A stretch of DNA of 64,000 nucleotides from Streptomyces sp. NRRL S-31 (lineage in GTDB: Bacteria; Actinomycetota; Actinomycetes; Streptomycetales; Streptomycetaceae): the NCBI RefSeq assembly GCF_000718775.1, contig NZ_JOCB01000017.1, positions 1-64,000 on the forward strand. The letters run 5' to 3'. Below, in pieces: positions 33,762-42,804 of this stretch (positions are counted from its first letter, which is position 1; each line of letters opens with the position of its first letter). The notes under the pieces were generated by a model. The model had not been told where the DNA came from. It did no database searches and worked only from the letters and a program-made list of their open reading frames with translations. The position numbers were made by a program, and so were the translations under genes.

Positions 33762-34634
33762 TCAGCCGAGGCCGAGGGCGCCGAGGGCGTGTTCGGCCAT
33801 GCGCCGCTCGCCGAGGGCGTTGGGGTGGACCGGGACGACGTTCTGCCCGAACAGCAACGGCTCGATCCACCGGGTGCCGGCCGCCTGGCACGCGTCGTGT
33901 CCGGTGGAGGCCGCGGCGAGGTCGACGTAGGAGGCCCCGGTCTCCTCGGCGGCACGCCGGACCACGGCGTTGAGGTGGGCCTGCAAGGAGTGCAGGTAGG
34001 GCACGTCGCCCGAGGCGATGGGCAGACGGGCGAAGCAGGACGGGTCGGCCGTCGCGGGCGTGATCCACGGGTAGCCCAGCACGGCCACCCGGGCCCGGGG
34101 CGCCTTGGCGCGGACGCCGCTGAGCGCGGTCTTCAGCGCGGGGTAGGTGGAGGCGTCGATCTGGTCGTCGAAGGACGTGCCGTACTTGTCCGCGCACGGG
34201 CTGCCCTTGCCGCCGCTGAGCACGCCCGCGGTGCCGCAGGCGAGCACGGCGTTGATGAAGGTGCCGTTGTCGTTGCCGCCGATCGTCAGGGTCACCAGGT
34301 CGGTGTCCGCGGTGACCGCGTCGGCCTGCGGGGCGACGCCGGGGTACTGCGACTCGGTGAAGTCCTTGGTCTGGGCGGCGCCGCAGGTCACGTCCGTCAG
34401 CCGCGCGCCGGTCCGGGCGGCGATGACGTGGGGGTAGTTCGCGGTGGAGCGCAGACAGAGCGGACTGCCGAGGTCGACGGGGAGGATACCGGAGGCGGCG
34501 CTGTAACTGTCGCCCAGGGCGGCGTAGTTCAGCGGTTCGGTGGCCTGGGCGGGGCCGGCGGTCAGACCGAGGGCCAGCGCGCCGACGGCCGCGGCGGTCG
34601 CGGCGAGGGCCCGGCGCAGGGCGGGCATGGGCAT
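33762..34634 (-). CDS. Secreted SGNH-family esterase/lipase
   Basis: A 290-residue exported hydrolase. The signal peptide ends near residue 31 (GPAQA-TEP). SGNH blocks are visible: block I ALGDSYSAASG with nucleophile Ser, block III TIGGNDNGTF, and block V VPVHPNALGERRMAEH with the catalytic His. Six cysteines are spaced as in Streptomyces SGNH lipases/phospholipases. Two ATGs (34634, 34628) are possible; 34634 has GGGGAG 6 nt upstream. It converges on the EF-hand fusion gene. Confidence 0.88.
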   Translation of the reverse strand: MPMPALRRALAATAAAVGALALGLTAGPAQATEPLNYAALGDSYSAASGILPVDLGSPLCLRSTANYPHVIAARTGARLTDVTCGAAQTKDFTESQYPGVAPQADAVTADTDLVTLTIGGNDNGTFINAVLACGTAGVLSGGKGSPCADKYGTSFDDQIDASTYPALKTALSGVRAKAPRARVAVLGYPWITPATADPSCFARLPIASGDVPYLHSLQAHLNAVVRRAAEETGASYVDLAAASTGHDACQAAGTRWIEPLLFGQNVVPVHPNALGERRMAEHALGALGLG

Positions 34635-34983
34635 GACTCTCCCCTCTCGGGAGCACGGGACGGGACACGGGGACGTGCGGGCATGGCGGTGCCGCGGAAG
34701 TGCCGGAGCGGGGTGACGCGGCGGCTCGGACGAGCGGAGAACGTACGACGGATGAGCGAAGAGCGTGCGGAAGACGTACCACGGACGTGCGGCGGACCTG
34801 CGGAAGACCTGGCCGGCCACAGGATTACCGCGGGGTTCTACCGATAGGTAATGTGCGGCTGCCGATACGGCGAGTCAACATCGCGGACCGGACTCCGGGA
34901 AAATTCTTGCCTCCCGGCTGCGATTTCCGGCGCATCGGGGGAACCCGGAGGACAGGAGCACCACTACCGGCTGGAGGCACGTC
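34635..34983. other. Intergenic region with short degenerate repeats
   Basis: About 350 bp between the divergent esterase and 51-residue membrane-peptide genes. Between 34735 and 34812 imperfect repeats of GTRCGGAAGACGTACC/GGACGTGCGGCGGACCT type occur. The remainder (34830-34960) is less GC-rich and should hold the promoter of the peptide gene. No further gene is visible. Confidence 0.5.
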
Positions 34984-35139
34984 ATGATCGCCCTCGGCGT
35001 CATCCTGCTCATCATCGGCTTTCTCACGGGCATCTCGATCCTGTGGACCATCGGCGTGATCCTGCTGGTGGTGGGAGCCATCCTGTGGATCATGGGGTCC
35101 ATGGGCCACGCGGTCGCCGGCCGTCGCCATTATTGGTAG
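34984..35139 (+). CDS. 51-residue two-helix membrane peptide (DUF6131-like)
   Basis: ATG at 34984 behind GGAGG encodes 51 residues: two hydrophobic helices, MIALGVILLIIGFLTGI and ILWTIGVILLVVGAILWIMG, joined by a tight turn, then a basic tail HAVAGRRHYW. Peptides of this pattern are widespread in actinomycetes (annotated as hydrophobic or DUF6131 proteins). Their role is unknown; several are stress-induced. A strong terminator follows 30 nt after the stop. Confidence 0.8.
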   Translation: MIALGVILLIIGFLTGISILWTIGVILLVVGAILWIMGSMGHAVAGRRHYW

Positions 35140-35168
35140 CTCTGCCGGGACCTGAACCACGACAAGTG

Positions 35169-35206
35169 CCCCTCCCGTACCGCCCGTCCGGGCGGTACGG
35201 GAGGGG
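35169..35206 (+). terminator. Very strong hairpin after the membrane-peptide gene
   Basis: A perfect 17-bp stem (CCCCTCCCGTACCGCCC and its complement) with loop GTCC. It marks the left limit of the core segment before the accessory gene. Confidence 0.85.
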
Positions 35207-35539
35207 CCGGTGCGCGCGGGCCCGGCGCCCGCTTCGGCAGGGCCGCGGGCGCGGTCAGGCGCAGGCGCCACCGGGCCGGGCCCGGGTCACGTCGGAGACG
35301 CCGAGCGCGTCGGGACCGGTCTCCGGGCCTGAGGCCGGTGGCCCCCGAACCGTCGGGACCGGCCCGCCGCAGCATGGTGGTGCCGTTCCGGCCGACGGCG
35401 TCGAGCAGCCAGGTGTCCTGCGGACTGGGTGCGGGCTGAGCAGGTATTGACCCGGTATCGGCATATCGCTGCACGGTTGACGACGCACCGCTACGGTGAG
35501 CCGTGCGGCCACCGATAGGACGACGCCACCGAGGAATAC
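35207..35539. other. Left flank of the STAND-like gene, with unrecognised coding-like fragment
   Basis: About 330 bp. On the minus strand (about 35440-35255) there are coding-like fragments: DTWLLDAVGRNGTTMLRRAG in one frame and ALGVSDVTRARPGGACA-stop in another, as if a gene had been frameshifted and cut. I do not recognise the family. From 35440 rightwards base composition drops. This part contains TTGACC and TTGACG hexamers and GAGGA 5 nt before the ATG at 35540. Confidence 0.4.
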
Positions 35540-38500
35540 ATGAACGAGTCCGTTGCCCCGGATGCTGCTGTTCGGTCCGAGGGCGAGACGGCGTCTGGAC
35601 CCGTTGCCGCTCCCCAGGATGCGACCGACGGAGGCGCCACCGCAGCAGCCGGTGAAAATGGGCGGGGGTCCAGCACCTACGCGACGGGCGGCGGCGGCGT
35701 CTCGTTCGCGCATCGCGTCGCGGCTGTCTATCTCGCCGGCATGCTGACCGGCGCACGACGGGCGGAGGCATCTGAGCTGCCGGTCCGGACGGTGTCGTTC
35801 CAAACCGGCCCGGCGCATCCGGTGGATGACCTTCTCGTCGAGTGTGGCGACGAGTCAGGCGAGGTCAGCCTTGCCGTGGCATGCCGCGCAACGCCGGACT
35901 TCGTCCCGAGCCATGACGAGACGGTGAAGCTCGTCGGGTCGTTGCTCTCCGAAGTCGAGAAGTTCGACACGGACACGCACCAGGTCGCCGTCGCGACCGC
36001 CGGCCGGGCCAATCAGTGGGACAACCTCGCAAAGCTCTGCGACATCGCGCGGGCCCATGCCGACCCGGAGTCGTTCCAAGCGTCCATGGACGTCGATCGC
36101 CGATGGTCGAAGCCGGTGCGTGAGCGGCAGAAGCATTTCCTGAAGGTGGTCGAGAAGGCCGTCGAAGACGGCACATCACCGAAAGAGGTCCTACGGCTGG
36201 CGTGGCGGCTGCTTGGCCGTCTGCACATCCTCGGTTTCGCGGTACAGAGCCCGGACGAAGGTGACCGCGCGGCGGTCGCAGCGTCGTTGGGCAGCGTGGC
36301 CTCAGCTGTCACCGACGGAGTGGCGGTCCGCAACCTGCTCGAGGTCGAGGCGACCCGCTATGACGCGACGGGCGCCGTGGTGGACCTCAAGGTGCTGCGC
36401 CGTGACATTCACATGGTCTTGGACTCGGCCGCGACTCGAAGCCGGCAGGCGTGGTCGGTGCTCGCCGAACAACGCAAGCTGGCTGTTGCCCGTGTGCGGA
36501 CCACCATCGGTGATGAGTCGTCCGGCGGGCCGGTCGAGATCTCGTTCACCGACCGCCGCGAGCAACTCGCCGGGGTCCTGAGCGAGGCAGGCACTCGTGT
36601 CTCGGCTCTGCTGGTATCCGGTGAGTCGGGCATCGGCAAGAGCGCGCTGACGCTGTCGGCTGTCGCGGAGTTGGAAGCCACGGACCCCACCGGGTTCCAG
36701 GGCGTGGTGGTGAACTTCCGCGGCCTGCCGCAGTCGAGCTTGGAACTGCGGACTGCGCTCGGGATGTCACTGGAGGATGTACTCGCGGAGATGTCGGCAC
36801 CGTCTCGAGTCCTGGTCATCGACGCGGCCGACGCTGCTCTGGAGCGGTCTGCCGGCCTGTTGACCGACCTGGTGCTGGCAGCGGCCGCGGCGGGTGTCGG
36901 ACTCGTTGTGGTGACCTCTGACGTGGCACGGGCTTTCGTTCGGGAACAGGTGGAGCTGGGGTTCGCGAAGTACATTTCGTCCTTCGAGATGCGGCCCTTG
37001 GGCGATGAGGACATCTCCGTCGTCTCGGACCGCTTTCCGCTTCTGCGCACGGTCCTGCGAGATCTGCCCGCGAACTCGCTGCTGAGAAGGCCCGTCGTAC
37101 TGGACCTTTTGGCTCGGACCGGGGCAGAGCCGGAAAGCTCACTGGGTGAGTGGGAATGCCTTGATCTGGTGTGGAGCCGGATTGTTCGCGGTGACGGGCG
37201 GCCCGGTGTCGGATCGGCGGAGGCACGCGAACAGACATTGCTCGCAGTAGCCGCAGAGACCATGAAGCTGCCGGAGGGCCGTCGACCCGGCGCGGGCGTC
37301 GATGCCGCGGCGGTCGACGCGCTGCGTCGGGACCATCTGCTCGCACCACCGAGCCGGTATCGGCGTCATCCGGAATTCGCACATGACGAAGTCCGGCGGT
37401 ACGCAACCGCCATCCTTCTCATCCGCGGTCAGAGCCCCACCGAGTTGCTGCGGTCAGCGGGAGCGCCTCGGTGGGCGCTGTCGGCCGCCATTCTCGCGTG
37501 CGAGGGACTGCTGAAGGCACCGGACGCTCGGCCCGTCCGGAGGTTCATCGAGCTGACCTCGCAGTTCGAGGTGTTCGCGGCAGCACGCGGACCCCGCTGG
37601 GCTGATGTTCCGGTGGAGGCGGTACTGGAGACACCGTTCGGGTACAAGTGCCTGAAGTCAGCGTGTACGGACCAGTCGGTCGGCCTGGTGCTCGGCGACG
37701 TAGTTCGAGTTGTTCGGCAGCGGCACAAGGTCAACGGGTTGGTCGACCATCTGGTCACGAGCCCCGTTGTGCAGCTCCTCCTCGATGACAAAGAGCCGTG
37801 GGGCGTGTCGAAGGAGTCGTTCGGACTGCTCGCGGACTGGCTGCAAGCACTGTCCCTGGCGGACGTTCCGGCCGGCAACGAACTACGCATCAGGCTCCGG
37901 GACCGTCTCCTTTCCTACTGGAACTCATACCCGCGACGCGGATCCGGCGGGGAGACACCGCCTGTGTGGATGCCGCAGCGTCGGCGACGCCGACGCGAGC
38001 TGGATCACCACCTGACGAAGGAAGAGTTCGTCGAAACGTTGGCCCTGCTCGGTCCGGACATCGATGATGCCGTCGAAGCGTGCCTTCGGGCTGTCGCGGA
38101 CGACGCGCCGGCATATTTGGCTCCGGCCGCGGACTCGCCACTGAGCGCCCGAGCCCTGGCCCAGAAGAACCCGGAACTACTGGCGACGTTGATGACGGCC
38201 TACTACGTCGACGACGAGCCGAGCCGGTACCGAGCCGAAGGTGTCCGGGGACATCAGGGCCGGTGGACAGGTTTCGGACCACCGTTCTTCCAGTACTATT
38301 TCGGTGGATTCTGGCAGCTGTTCCGGACAGCGCCGTTGCCGACATCGGTGCGGGTGCTGAACGACATCCTGAACAGCGGTGCGCGGGCGCGCGTAGCGAC
38401 ACTGTCGCGGCTTGGTTCGCCTGACGCGTTCGCCGGGACCGTCCACGCCCGGAACGAGAGCGTCGATGGCGCTCCACAGAGCGAAGAAGGTGAAGACCGC

Positions 38501-40645
38501 GGCGCGGTCCTGAACCTTGACGGCACCCCCCGCCTGTACGTCGGCGACAGTCATGTGTGGAGCTGGTACCGGGGCACGTCAGTCGGCCCGTACTCGGCCA
38601 TGAGCGCACTCCAGGCGATGGAGCGCCTTGCCGACGCGTGGTTGAGCCACGGTGTGCCACCGAGGGTGCTCGTCGAGGCTCTCTTGAACGGCTGCGAGAA
38701 CCTGGCGATGCCGGGAATGCTGTTCGGCCTGCTGGTGCGCCACATTGAGGAAGTCGGCAACGAGCTCGACCCCTTCCTCGCCGAACCTGTCGTATGGGAG
38801 TTGGAGTTCCGACGCAGGACGGGCGAGTACGTAGGGCTGCGCGCAGCGACCGAAGGGCTCACACACCTGGAGCGTCGCCAGTGGACGCCGCGCGAGGTGG
38901 CCATGTGGCTGATGATGCACGGAGGGAAGGAGCGTGCCCAGGCGCTGAAGAAGGTCGCCGACAAGCTTGTCGAGAACGGCGAACGGCTGAGCGTCAGCCA
39001 CGAGAGTACGAGGAACTGGGCCGCCAGCCTTGACCCGGAGCAATATCGAGTCAGGCGGCTTGGGGACGAGGTTTACATCGAGGTCGAACCACCGTTTGAG
39101 TTGCAAGCCGCGCAAGAAGCGCGTGCGGCTCACCAGGAGGTCGTGCAGACCAGCCTGCGCCTCCAGAATCGGTACTGGGCGTCGGCCAAGCATGACACCG
39201 AGTACAGGCCACCCTCGTCGGAGGAGATCGCTGCCGACCTGGCGGCAGGACGTGCCCTGGTCGAAGCCGATGAGGACCTGATGCCGAACCGGCCTGTAGA
39301 CGTTGTTGCCCACGTCGTCCGAGCGGCCGTCGAACGAGCCTGCGCCGGTGATGTGGAGGCCCTGGGCTGCGAAGCGCGGTTCGCGACTGAGCTCGTCCTC
39401 GGCATCGCATCGTCGTTCCAGGACGCCGAGGATCGCAGTCACGAGGACCAGTACTTCGACCTCGGTGCCGATCGAGCCGTGGCTCAAGCCCTCCCAGCGT
39501 TCCTCACACCCGCACTGGCCGCACCGCTGGAGGGGGCCGGTGGCTCGACCGACGATGTCGCGCAGGCTGGTCTTTCGATGGCGGCCAAGGCGTCCTGGGA
39601 GACTCGGCTGTACCTGGCGCGTGGAAGCGATGTCGTCTGGAGGTCTCCATGCCGCTTCGATCCTTGCATCCACCTGACCGCGTTGAACTGGTTGCTTGAG
39701 ACCGCCCGTGGCGCAGAGATCGGTCCGTGGGATCGGGCAGGACAGCGACGGCTGCGTGTCCGGATTGGCGGCGACGTCACCGAACGGCTTCAGGAACTGC
39801 CTGGTGACTCCGTTGACATCGCGGTTCTGGACGCGGCCATTCGCGGACTCGGGGTGGCGGCCTCGACGGACCACTGTCGCACTGACGACGCAGCCGCGCT
39901 CCTCGCCGCGTTTCTCGACGTCGAGCGACGCGCCATGGTTGCCCAGCAGAAGGCGGGTTGGACCGCGGACGACCGAGGGATGCACACCCTCGTTGCCGCA
40001 CGGGCGCTGCTCGAAGGCTTCGCGAAGAACGGTGACGCCGGACCAGTGCTCGAGCACCTCGACGTCTTGCGCGTGGAAGCAGGACTGATGGCGAATTTCC
40101 TCCACGGCCTTGCCGCAGTAGGCGCAGAGAACGAACGCCTGGCTGAAGCTGCCCGAGGTGTCTGGCCGTTGTTGCTGCGCCATGCCATTGGCTACCTGAG
40201 TGACGGCTCGTCGAGCCCCTACCGTGACCGTCATTGGGGCGACTGGGCTGCCGCTTCCTTGCTGCCGGACCCTCTTCCATGGACGCAGGACCTGTACAAC
40301 GAGATCGTCGGTGTACCCGTCGACTGGGTCCGCGCCGAGGACCTCGTCGAGTTGATCGACGACTGGCTGCCGACCGCTCGTGGGACGGCCAAGTCGGTCG
40401 ACGCGCTCATCGGGATCCTGCGGAAGCTCCCGGAGGAACTCCAGGCTACCCGTGGCGTGTACTGGGTTTCCGACCTCTGCGTTCAAGACGGACGTGTCAC
40501 GGTCAAGCAGTCGTGGCTCTCGGACAGCTGGCTCAAGGAGATTCGCGGGACGGCCGAGGAAATCGGTGAATTGGACGAGTGGCAGATGCTTGTCGACTCC
40601 CTGGTCGTCGCCGGGAATGAGGGGCTGGCGCCGCACAGCAGGTGA
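35540..40645 (+). CDS. Giant STAND-like NTPase, candidate antiviral (Avs-like) protein
   Basis: A 1701-residue protein. After a Gly/Ser/Ala-rich leader (1-50), residues about 53-200 resemble DUF4297/Cap4-type PD-(D/E)xK nucleases: VSFAHRVAAVYLAGML, then D96-D97 in PVDDLLVE and the strand LAVACRATPDF. The usual Gln/Glu-x-Lys is ACR here. A P-loop NTPase follows: Walker A GESGIGKSAL (361-368), Walker B VLVIDAAD (Asp428), then VVTSDVARAF. The remaining roughly 1000 residues are mixed helical sequence with no enzyme motif I know. Effector-NTPase-long sensor is the plan of STAND immune proteins. Codon use is less GC-biased than its neighbours. The function is inferred, not shown. Confidence 0.72.
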   Translation: MNESVAPDAAVRSEGETASGPVAAPQDATDGGATAAAGENGRGSSTYATGGGGVSFAHRVAAVYLAGMLTGARRAEASELPVRTVSFQTGPAHPVDDLLVECGDESGEVSLAVACRATPDFVPSHDETVKLVGSLLSEVEKFDTDTHQVAVATAGRANQWDNLAKLCDIARAHADPESFQASMDVDRRWSKPVRERQKHFLKVVEKAVEDGTSPKEVLRLAWRLLGRLHILGFAVQSPDEGDRAAVAASLGSVASAVTDGVAVRNLLEVEATRYDATGAVVDLKVLRRDIHMVLDSAATRSRQAWSVLAEQRKLAVARVRTTIGDESSGGPVEISFTDRREQLAGVLSEAGTRVSALLVSGESGIGKSALTLSAVAELEATDPTGFQGVVVNFRGLPQSSLELRTALGMSLEDVLAEMSAPSRVLVIDAADAALERSAGLLTDLVLAAAAAGVGLVVVTSDVARAFVREQVELGFAKYISSFEMRPLGDEDISVVSDRFPLLRTVLRDLPANSLLRRPVVLDLLARTGAEPESSLGEWECLDLVWSRIVRGDGRPGVGSAEAREQTLLAVAAETMKLPEGRRPGAGVDAAAVDALRRDHLLAPPSRYRRHPEFAHDEVRRYATAILLIRGQSPTELLRSAGAPRWALSAAILACEGLLKAPDARPVRRFIELTSQFEVFAAARGPRWADVPVEAVLETPFGYKCLKSACTDQSVGLVLGDVVRVVRQRHKVNGLVDHLVTSPVVQLLLDDKEPWGVSKESFGLLADWLQALSLADVPAGNELRIRLRDRLLSYWNSYPRRGSGGETPPVWMPQRRRRRRELDHHLTKEEFVETLALLGPDIDDAVEACLRAVADDAPAYLAPAADSPLSARALAQKNPELLATLMTAYYVDDEPSRYRAEGVRGHQGRWTGFGPPFFQYYFGGFWQLFRTAPLPTSVRVLNDILNSGARARVATLSRLGSPDAFAGTVHARNESVDGAPQSEEGEDRGAVLNLDGTPRLYVGDSHVWSWYRGTSVGPYSAMSALQAMERLADAWLSHGVPPRVLVEALLNGCENLAMPGMLFGLLVRHIEEVGNELDPFLAEPVVWELEFRRRTGEYVGLRAATEGLTHLERRQWTPREVAMWLMMHGGKERAQALKKVADKLVENGERLSVSHESTRNWAASLDPEQYRVRRLGDEVYIEVEPPFELQAAQEARAAHQEVVQTSLRLQNRYWASAKHDTEYRPPSSEEIAADLAAGRALVEADEDLMPNRPVDVVAHVVRAAVERACAGDVEALGCEARFATELVLGIASSFQDAEDRSHEDQYFDLGADRAVAQALPAFLTPALAAPLEGAGGSTDDVAQAGLSMAAKASWETRLYLARGSDVVWRSPCRFDPCIHLTALNWLLETARGAEIGPWDRAGQRRLRVRIGGDVTERLQELPGDSVDIAVLDAAIRGLGVAASTDHCRTDDAAALLAAFLDVERRAMVAQQKAGWTADDRGMHTLVAARALLEGFAKNGDAGPVLEHLDVLRVEAGLMANFLHGLAAVGAENERLAEAARGVWPLLLRHAIGYLSDGSSSPYRDRHWGDWAAASLLPDPLPWTQDLYNEIVGVPVDWVRAEDLVELIDDWLPTARGTAKSVDALIGILRKLPEELQATRGVYWVSDLCVQDGRVTVKQSWLSDSWLKEIRGTAEEIGELDEWQMLVDSLVVAGNEGLAPHSR

Positions 40646-40660
40646 TTCCCCAGGGACCGG

Positions 40661-40830
40661 TCAGACCTCTCGTGAGACGCGATGTGGGCGGCCTTGGGAG
40701 ACTCGGGCTTCACGGTGAGGCCCGTCTCCTCGTAGAGCTCGCGGACTGCGGTTTCCGTTGTGCCGGGGTCTCGGTGCCGCCGGGTGCCCGGCGCGTGTTC
40801 CGGCCCGGCGGCGGGTCAACTGTCCCGGTA
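40661..40830 (-). pseudogene. Truncated, frameshifted Nudix hydrolase gene
   Basis: On the minus strand the frame reads TAVRELYEETGLTVKPESPKAAH, a textbook right half of a Nudix box (RELYEETGL). The left half, PGGTETP, is in the next frame (about 40770-40755), so one nucleotide was lost between them. The fragment ends, without its C-terminal half, within about 20 nt of the stop codon of the giant NTPase gene. It is a broken core gene at the edge of an insertion. The rest of this 290-bp gap (to 40936) holds the promoter region of the deacetylase. Confidence 0.65.
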
Positions 40831-40936
40831 GGGACTCGGAATTGTCCGTGATCCGTAACAGGCGGATCCCGCGCGTGCCCGCCGCCGTCCTGCCAGGTGC
40901 AACGGAGTACACCGACACACCAGGGGCGGGACGGAC

Positions 40937-41710
40937 ATGGCGCGGCATGGCGGGCGAGGATGGTACGGCCGGATGGTCGCGGCGGCGGTGGGGGTCACCG
41001 CGGTGGCGGCGGCCACCTCGGTGTGGACCGCGCAGGCCGGCCAGAGCGGCGGCGGACCGGCCGCGCCGGGCGGCTCCGCCCGGCCCGGCGCGTCACAGGC
41101 GGCGCCCGTGTCCGAGACCATCGTGCACGCCTCCGACCGGGGCGCGCACGCGGTCAACATCACCATCGACGACGGCCCGGACCCGGTGTGGACGCCGCAG
41201 GTGCTCCGACTCCTGCGGGACAACGGCGTGAAGGCGACGTTCTGCATGGTCGGCCCGCAGGCGCAGGCGCACCCGGATCTGGTCAGGCAGGTGGTGGCCG
41301 CCGGGCACCGGCTGTGCGACCACACGGTGACGCACGACACCACCATGGACAAGAAGTCCGAGGCCTACCAGTCGCAGCAGATCCTCGACGCGGAACGGCA
41401 GATCACCAAGGCGTCCGGGGGCGTGCGGCCGCTGTACTACCGGGCACCGGGCGGTGCGTTCACGCCGTACAGCCGGAAGCTGGCGGCCTCGCACGGGATG
41501 CGGCCGCTGGGCTGGAACGTCGATTCGAAAGACTTCGAGCGGCCGGGCAGCGACGCCATCATCGCCACCGTGAAGAGCCAGTTGGCCAACGGTCCCACCC
41601 TCCTCTTCCACGACGCGGGCGGCGACCGCTCCCAGACGGTGGAAGCGCTGCGCACCCTGCTGCCCTGGCTGAAGCAGCAGGGGTACTCCTTCGGCTTCCC
41701 GGTACGCTGA
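40937..41710 (+). CDS. Secreted polysaccharide deacetylase (NodB domain)
   Basis: A 257-residue exported CE4 enzyme. One N-terminal hydrophobic segment (MVAAAVGVTAVAAATSVW) anchors or exports it. The NodB motifs are complete: ITIDDGPD (catalytic and metal Asp), DHTVTHD (metal His), YYRAPGGAF, WNVDSKDFERPG and LLFHDAGGDR with the catalytic His. It removes acetyl groups from GlcNAc polymers such as chitin or peptidoglycan. It is convergent with the acetyltransferase gene (4-nt gap). Confidence 0.9.
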   Translation: MARHGGRGWYGRMVAAAVGVTAVAAATSVWTAQAGQSGGGPAAPGGSARPGASQAAPVSETIVHASDRGAHAVNITIDDGPDPVWTPQVLRLLRDNGVKATFCMVGPQAQAHPDLVRQVVAAGHRLCDHTVTHDTTMDKKSEAYQSQQILDAERQITKASGGVRPLYYRAPGGAFTPYSRKLAASHGMRPLGWNVDSKDFERPGSDAIIATVKSQLANGPTLLFHDAGGDRSQTVEALRTLLPWLKQQGYSFGFPVR

Positions 41711-41714
41711 GGGG

Positions 41715-42596
41715 TCAGGCGGTTCGCGGTGCCGCGTGCCCGAGGTCGTACGCGGTGAACTCGGTGACCGGGAGGAACCCGATGCGCCGGTAGAGGGCGT
41801 TACTGGTGGGGTTGGTGACGTCCGCGAACAGCACGACGTCCATGGCGCCCGCGGCCAGCGCGGCCCGGCACACCTCGACGGTCACGGCGCCCGCGTAGCC
41901 GCGTCCGCGCAGGTGGGGCGGGGTGTAGACGGGGGCCACCCGAACCTGTCCGGCGACCATCGGGGTGACGCCCGCCATGGCGGCCGGGGTGCCGTCCGGG
42001 GTTTCCCAGAAGGTGAAGTCCCGCGTGGCGAACGGGGTTTCGGGCCATGAGCGGGCGTCAGCGGGGAAGGTCTCCCCGACGGCCGCGGCGAACTCCCTGC
42101 ACCAGAGCATCAGTTGCCCGTGGTCCCGCGCGTCCGCCGTACGGCCCCGGCCCGCCGGCGGCGGGTCCGGCGGGACGGGCGTGCCGAGGCGGTACAGGCG
42201 CGTCCGCTCCCCGCGGGGCGACGGCGTCGCGCCCGTGTGCCGCCGCCAGGCGTCCGCGAACGCCGTGGCGGTGCCGTGCTCGGCCCGGACGCCGGGGACG
42301 GTGTGCCCGAGGGCGGCGAGACGGGCGGCGAGGGCGTCCGCCTCCTCGGGGGTGAGGGGCGTGAGGTTCAGCGGGCCGGGCGGTCTGCGGCACAGGACGG
42401 CACGGACCTCGCCCGACCGCTCCAGATGACCGAGGAGGGGAGCCCCGGCGCCGTGCGCGCCGGGGCCGCGGGTGCGCAGTGCCTCGGTCGCCGTCAGCAC
42501 CGTGGTGTGCGGGACCGGGCGCGAGCGCAGGAAGTCCCCGGCACGGGCGAGGAATCGGTCGAGGTCTTCGGTGAGATGCCAGCCGTCCGAGCGCAT
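41715..42596 (-). CDS. GNAT-family N-acetyltransferase
   Basis: A 293-residue protein. The C-terminal half (about 165-290) is a GNAT domain: VAPVYTPPHLRGRGYAGAVTVEVCRAAL with the acetyl-CoA loop RGRGYAG, and NPTSNALYRRIGFLPVTEFTAYDL. The N-terminal half is a helical extension typical of actinomycete GNAT proteins of this length. Substrate unknown. The ATG at 42596 has GGGAGAGGA upstream; the longer frame starting at 42626 is less likely. Confidence 0.82.
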   Translation of the reverse strand: MRSDGWHLTEDLDRFLARAGDFLRSRPVPHTTVLTATEALRTRGPGAHGAGAPLLGHLERSGEVRAVLCRRPPGPLNLTPLTPEEADALAARLAALGHTVPGVRAEHGTATAFADAWRRHTGATPSPRGERTRLYRLGTPVPPDPPPAGRGRTADARDHGQLMLWCREFAAAVGETFPADARSWPETPFATRDFTFWETPDGTPAAMAGVTPMVAGQVRVAPVYTPPHLRGRGYAGAVTVEVCRAALAAGAMDVVLFADVTNPTSNALYRRIGFLPVTEFTAYDLGHAAPRTA

Positions 42597-42693
42597 ACCG
42601 CATCCTCTCCCGCCCGGCCCGGGCACGGCATCCGCTTTTGATCACCCCTTTGTACCGCTCCCGCGTTGCACCGCGTGCGTCCGCCGGTCACAG

Positions 42694-42738
42694 AGTGGTT
42701 GAGACCTCTTGTGGGCGTGTTCACACAGCCTCTAGCCT
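42694..42738 (+). promoter_or_regulatory. DasR-like operator and promoter of the aminosugar ABC operon
   Basis: AGTGGTTGAGACCTCT (42694-42709) matches the 16-bp DasR responsive element ASTGGTCTAGACCAST at 13 positions. TTGTGG (42709) and TAGCCT (42733) with an 18-nt spacer form a promoter overlapping it. CGTTGCA (42664) and TGCAACG (42778) flank the region as distant inverted half-sites. GlcNAc-6-phosphate-responsive control of the following operon is likely if DasR is present. Confidence 0.55.
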
Positions 42739-42804
42739 CCGAGGCGTTGTGCACAGCGAAACCATCATTGCGCACCTTGCAACGCCTCGTCGGAGGAGCA
42801 CTGC

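Noticed and set aside
38579..40636. 685-codon antisense frame inside the giant NTPase gene
   Set aside because: No domain and no ribosome-binding site. The sense protein shows clear motifs and normal codon-position bias.
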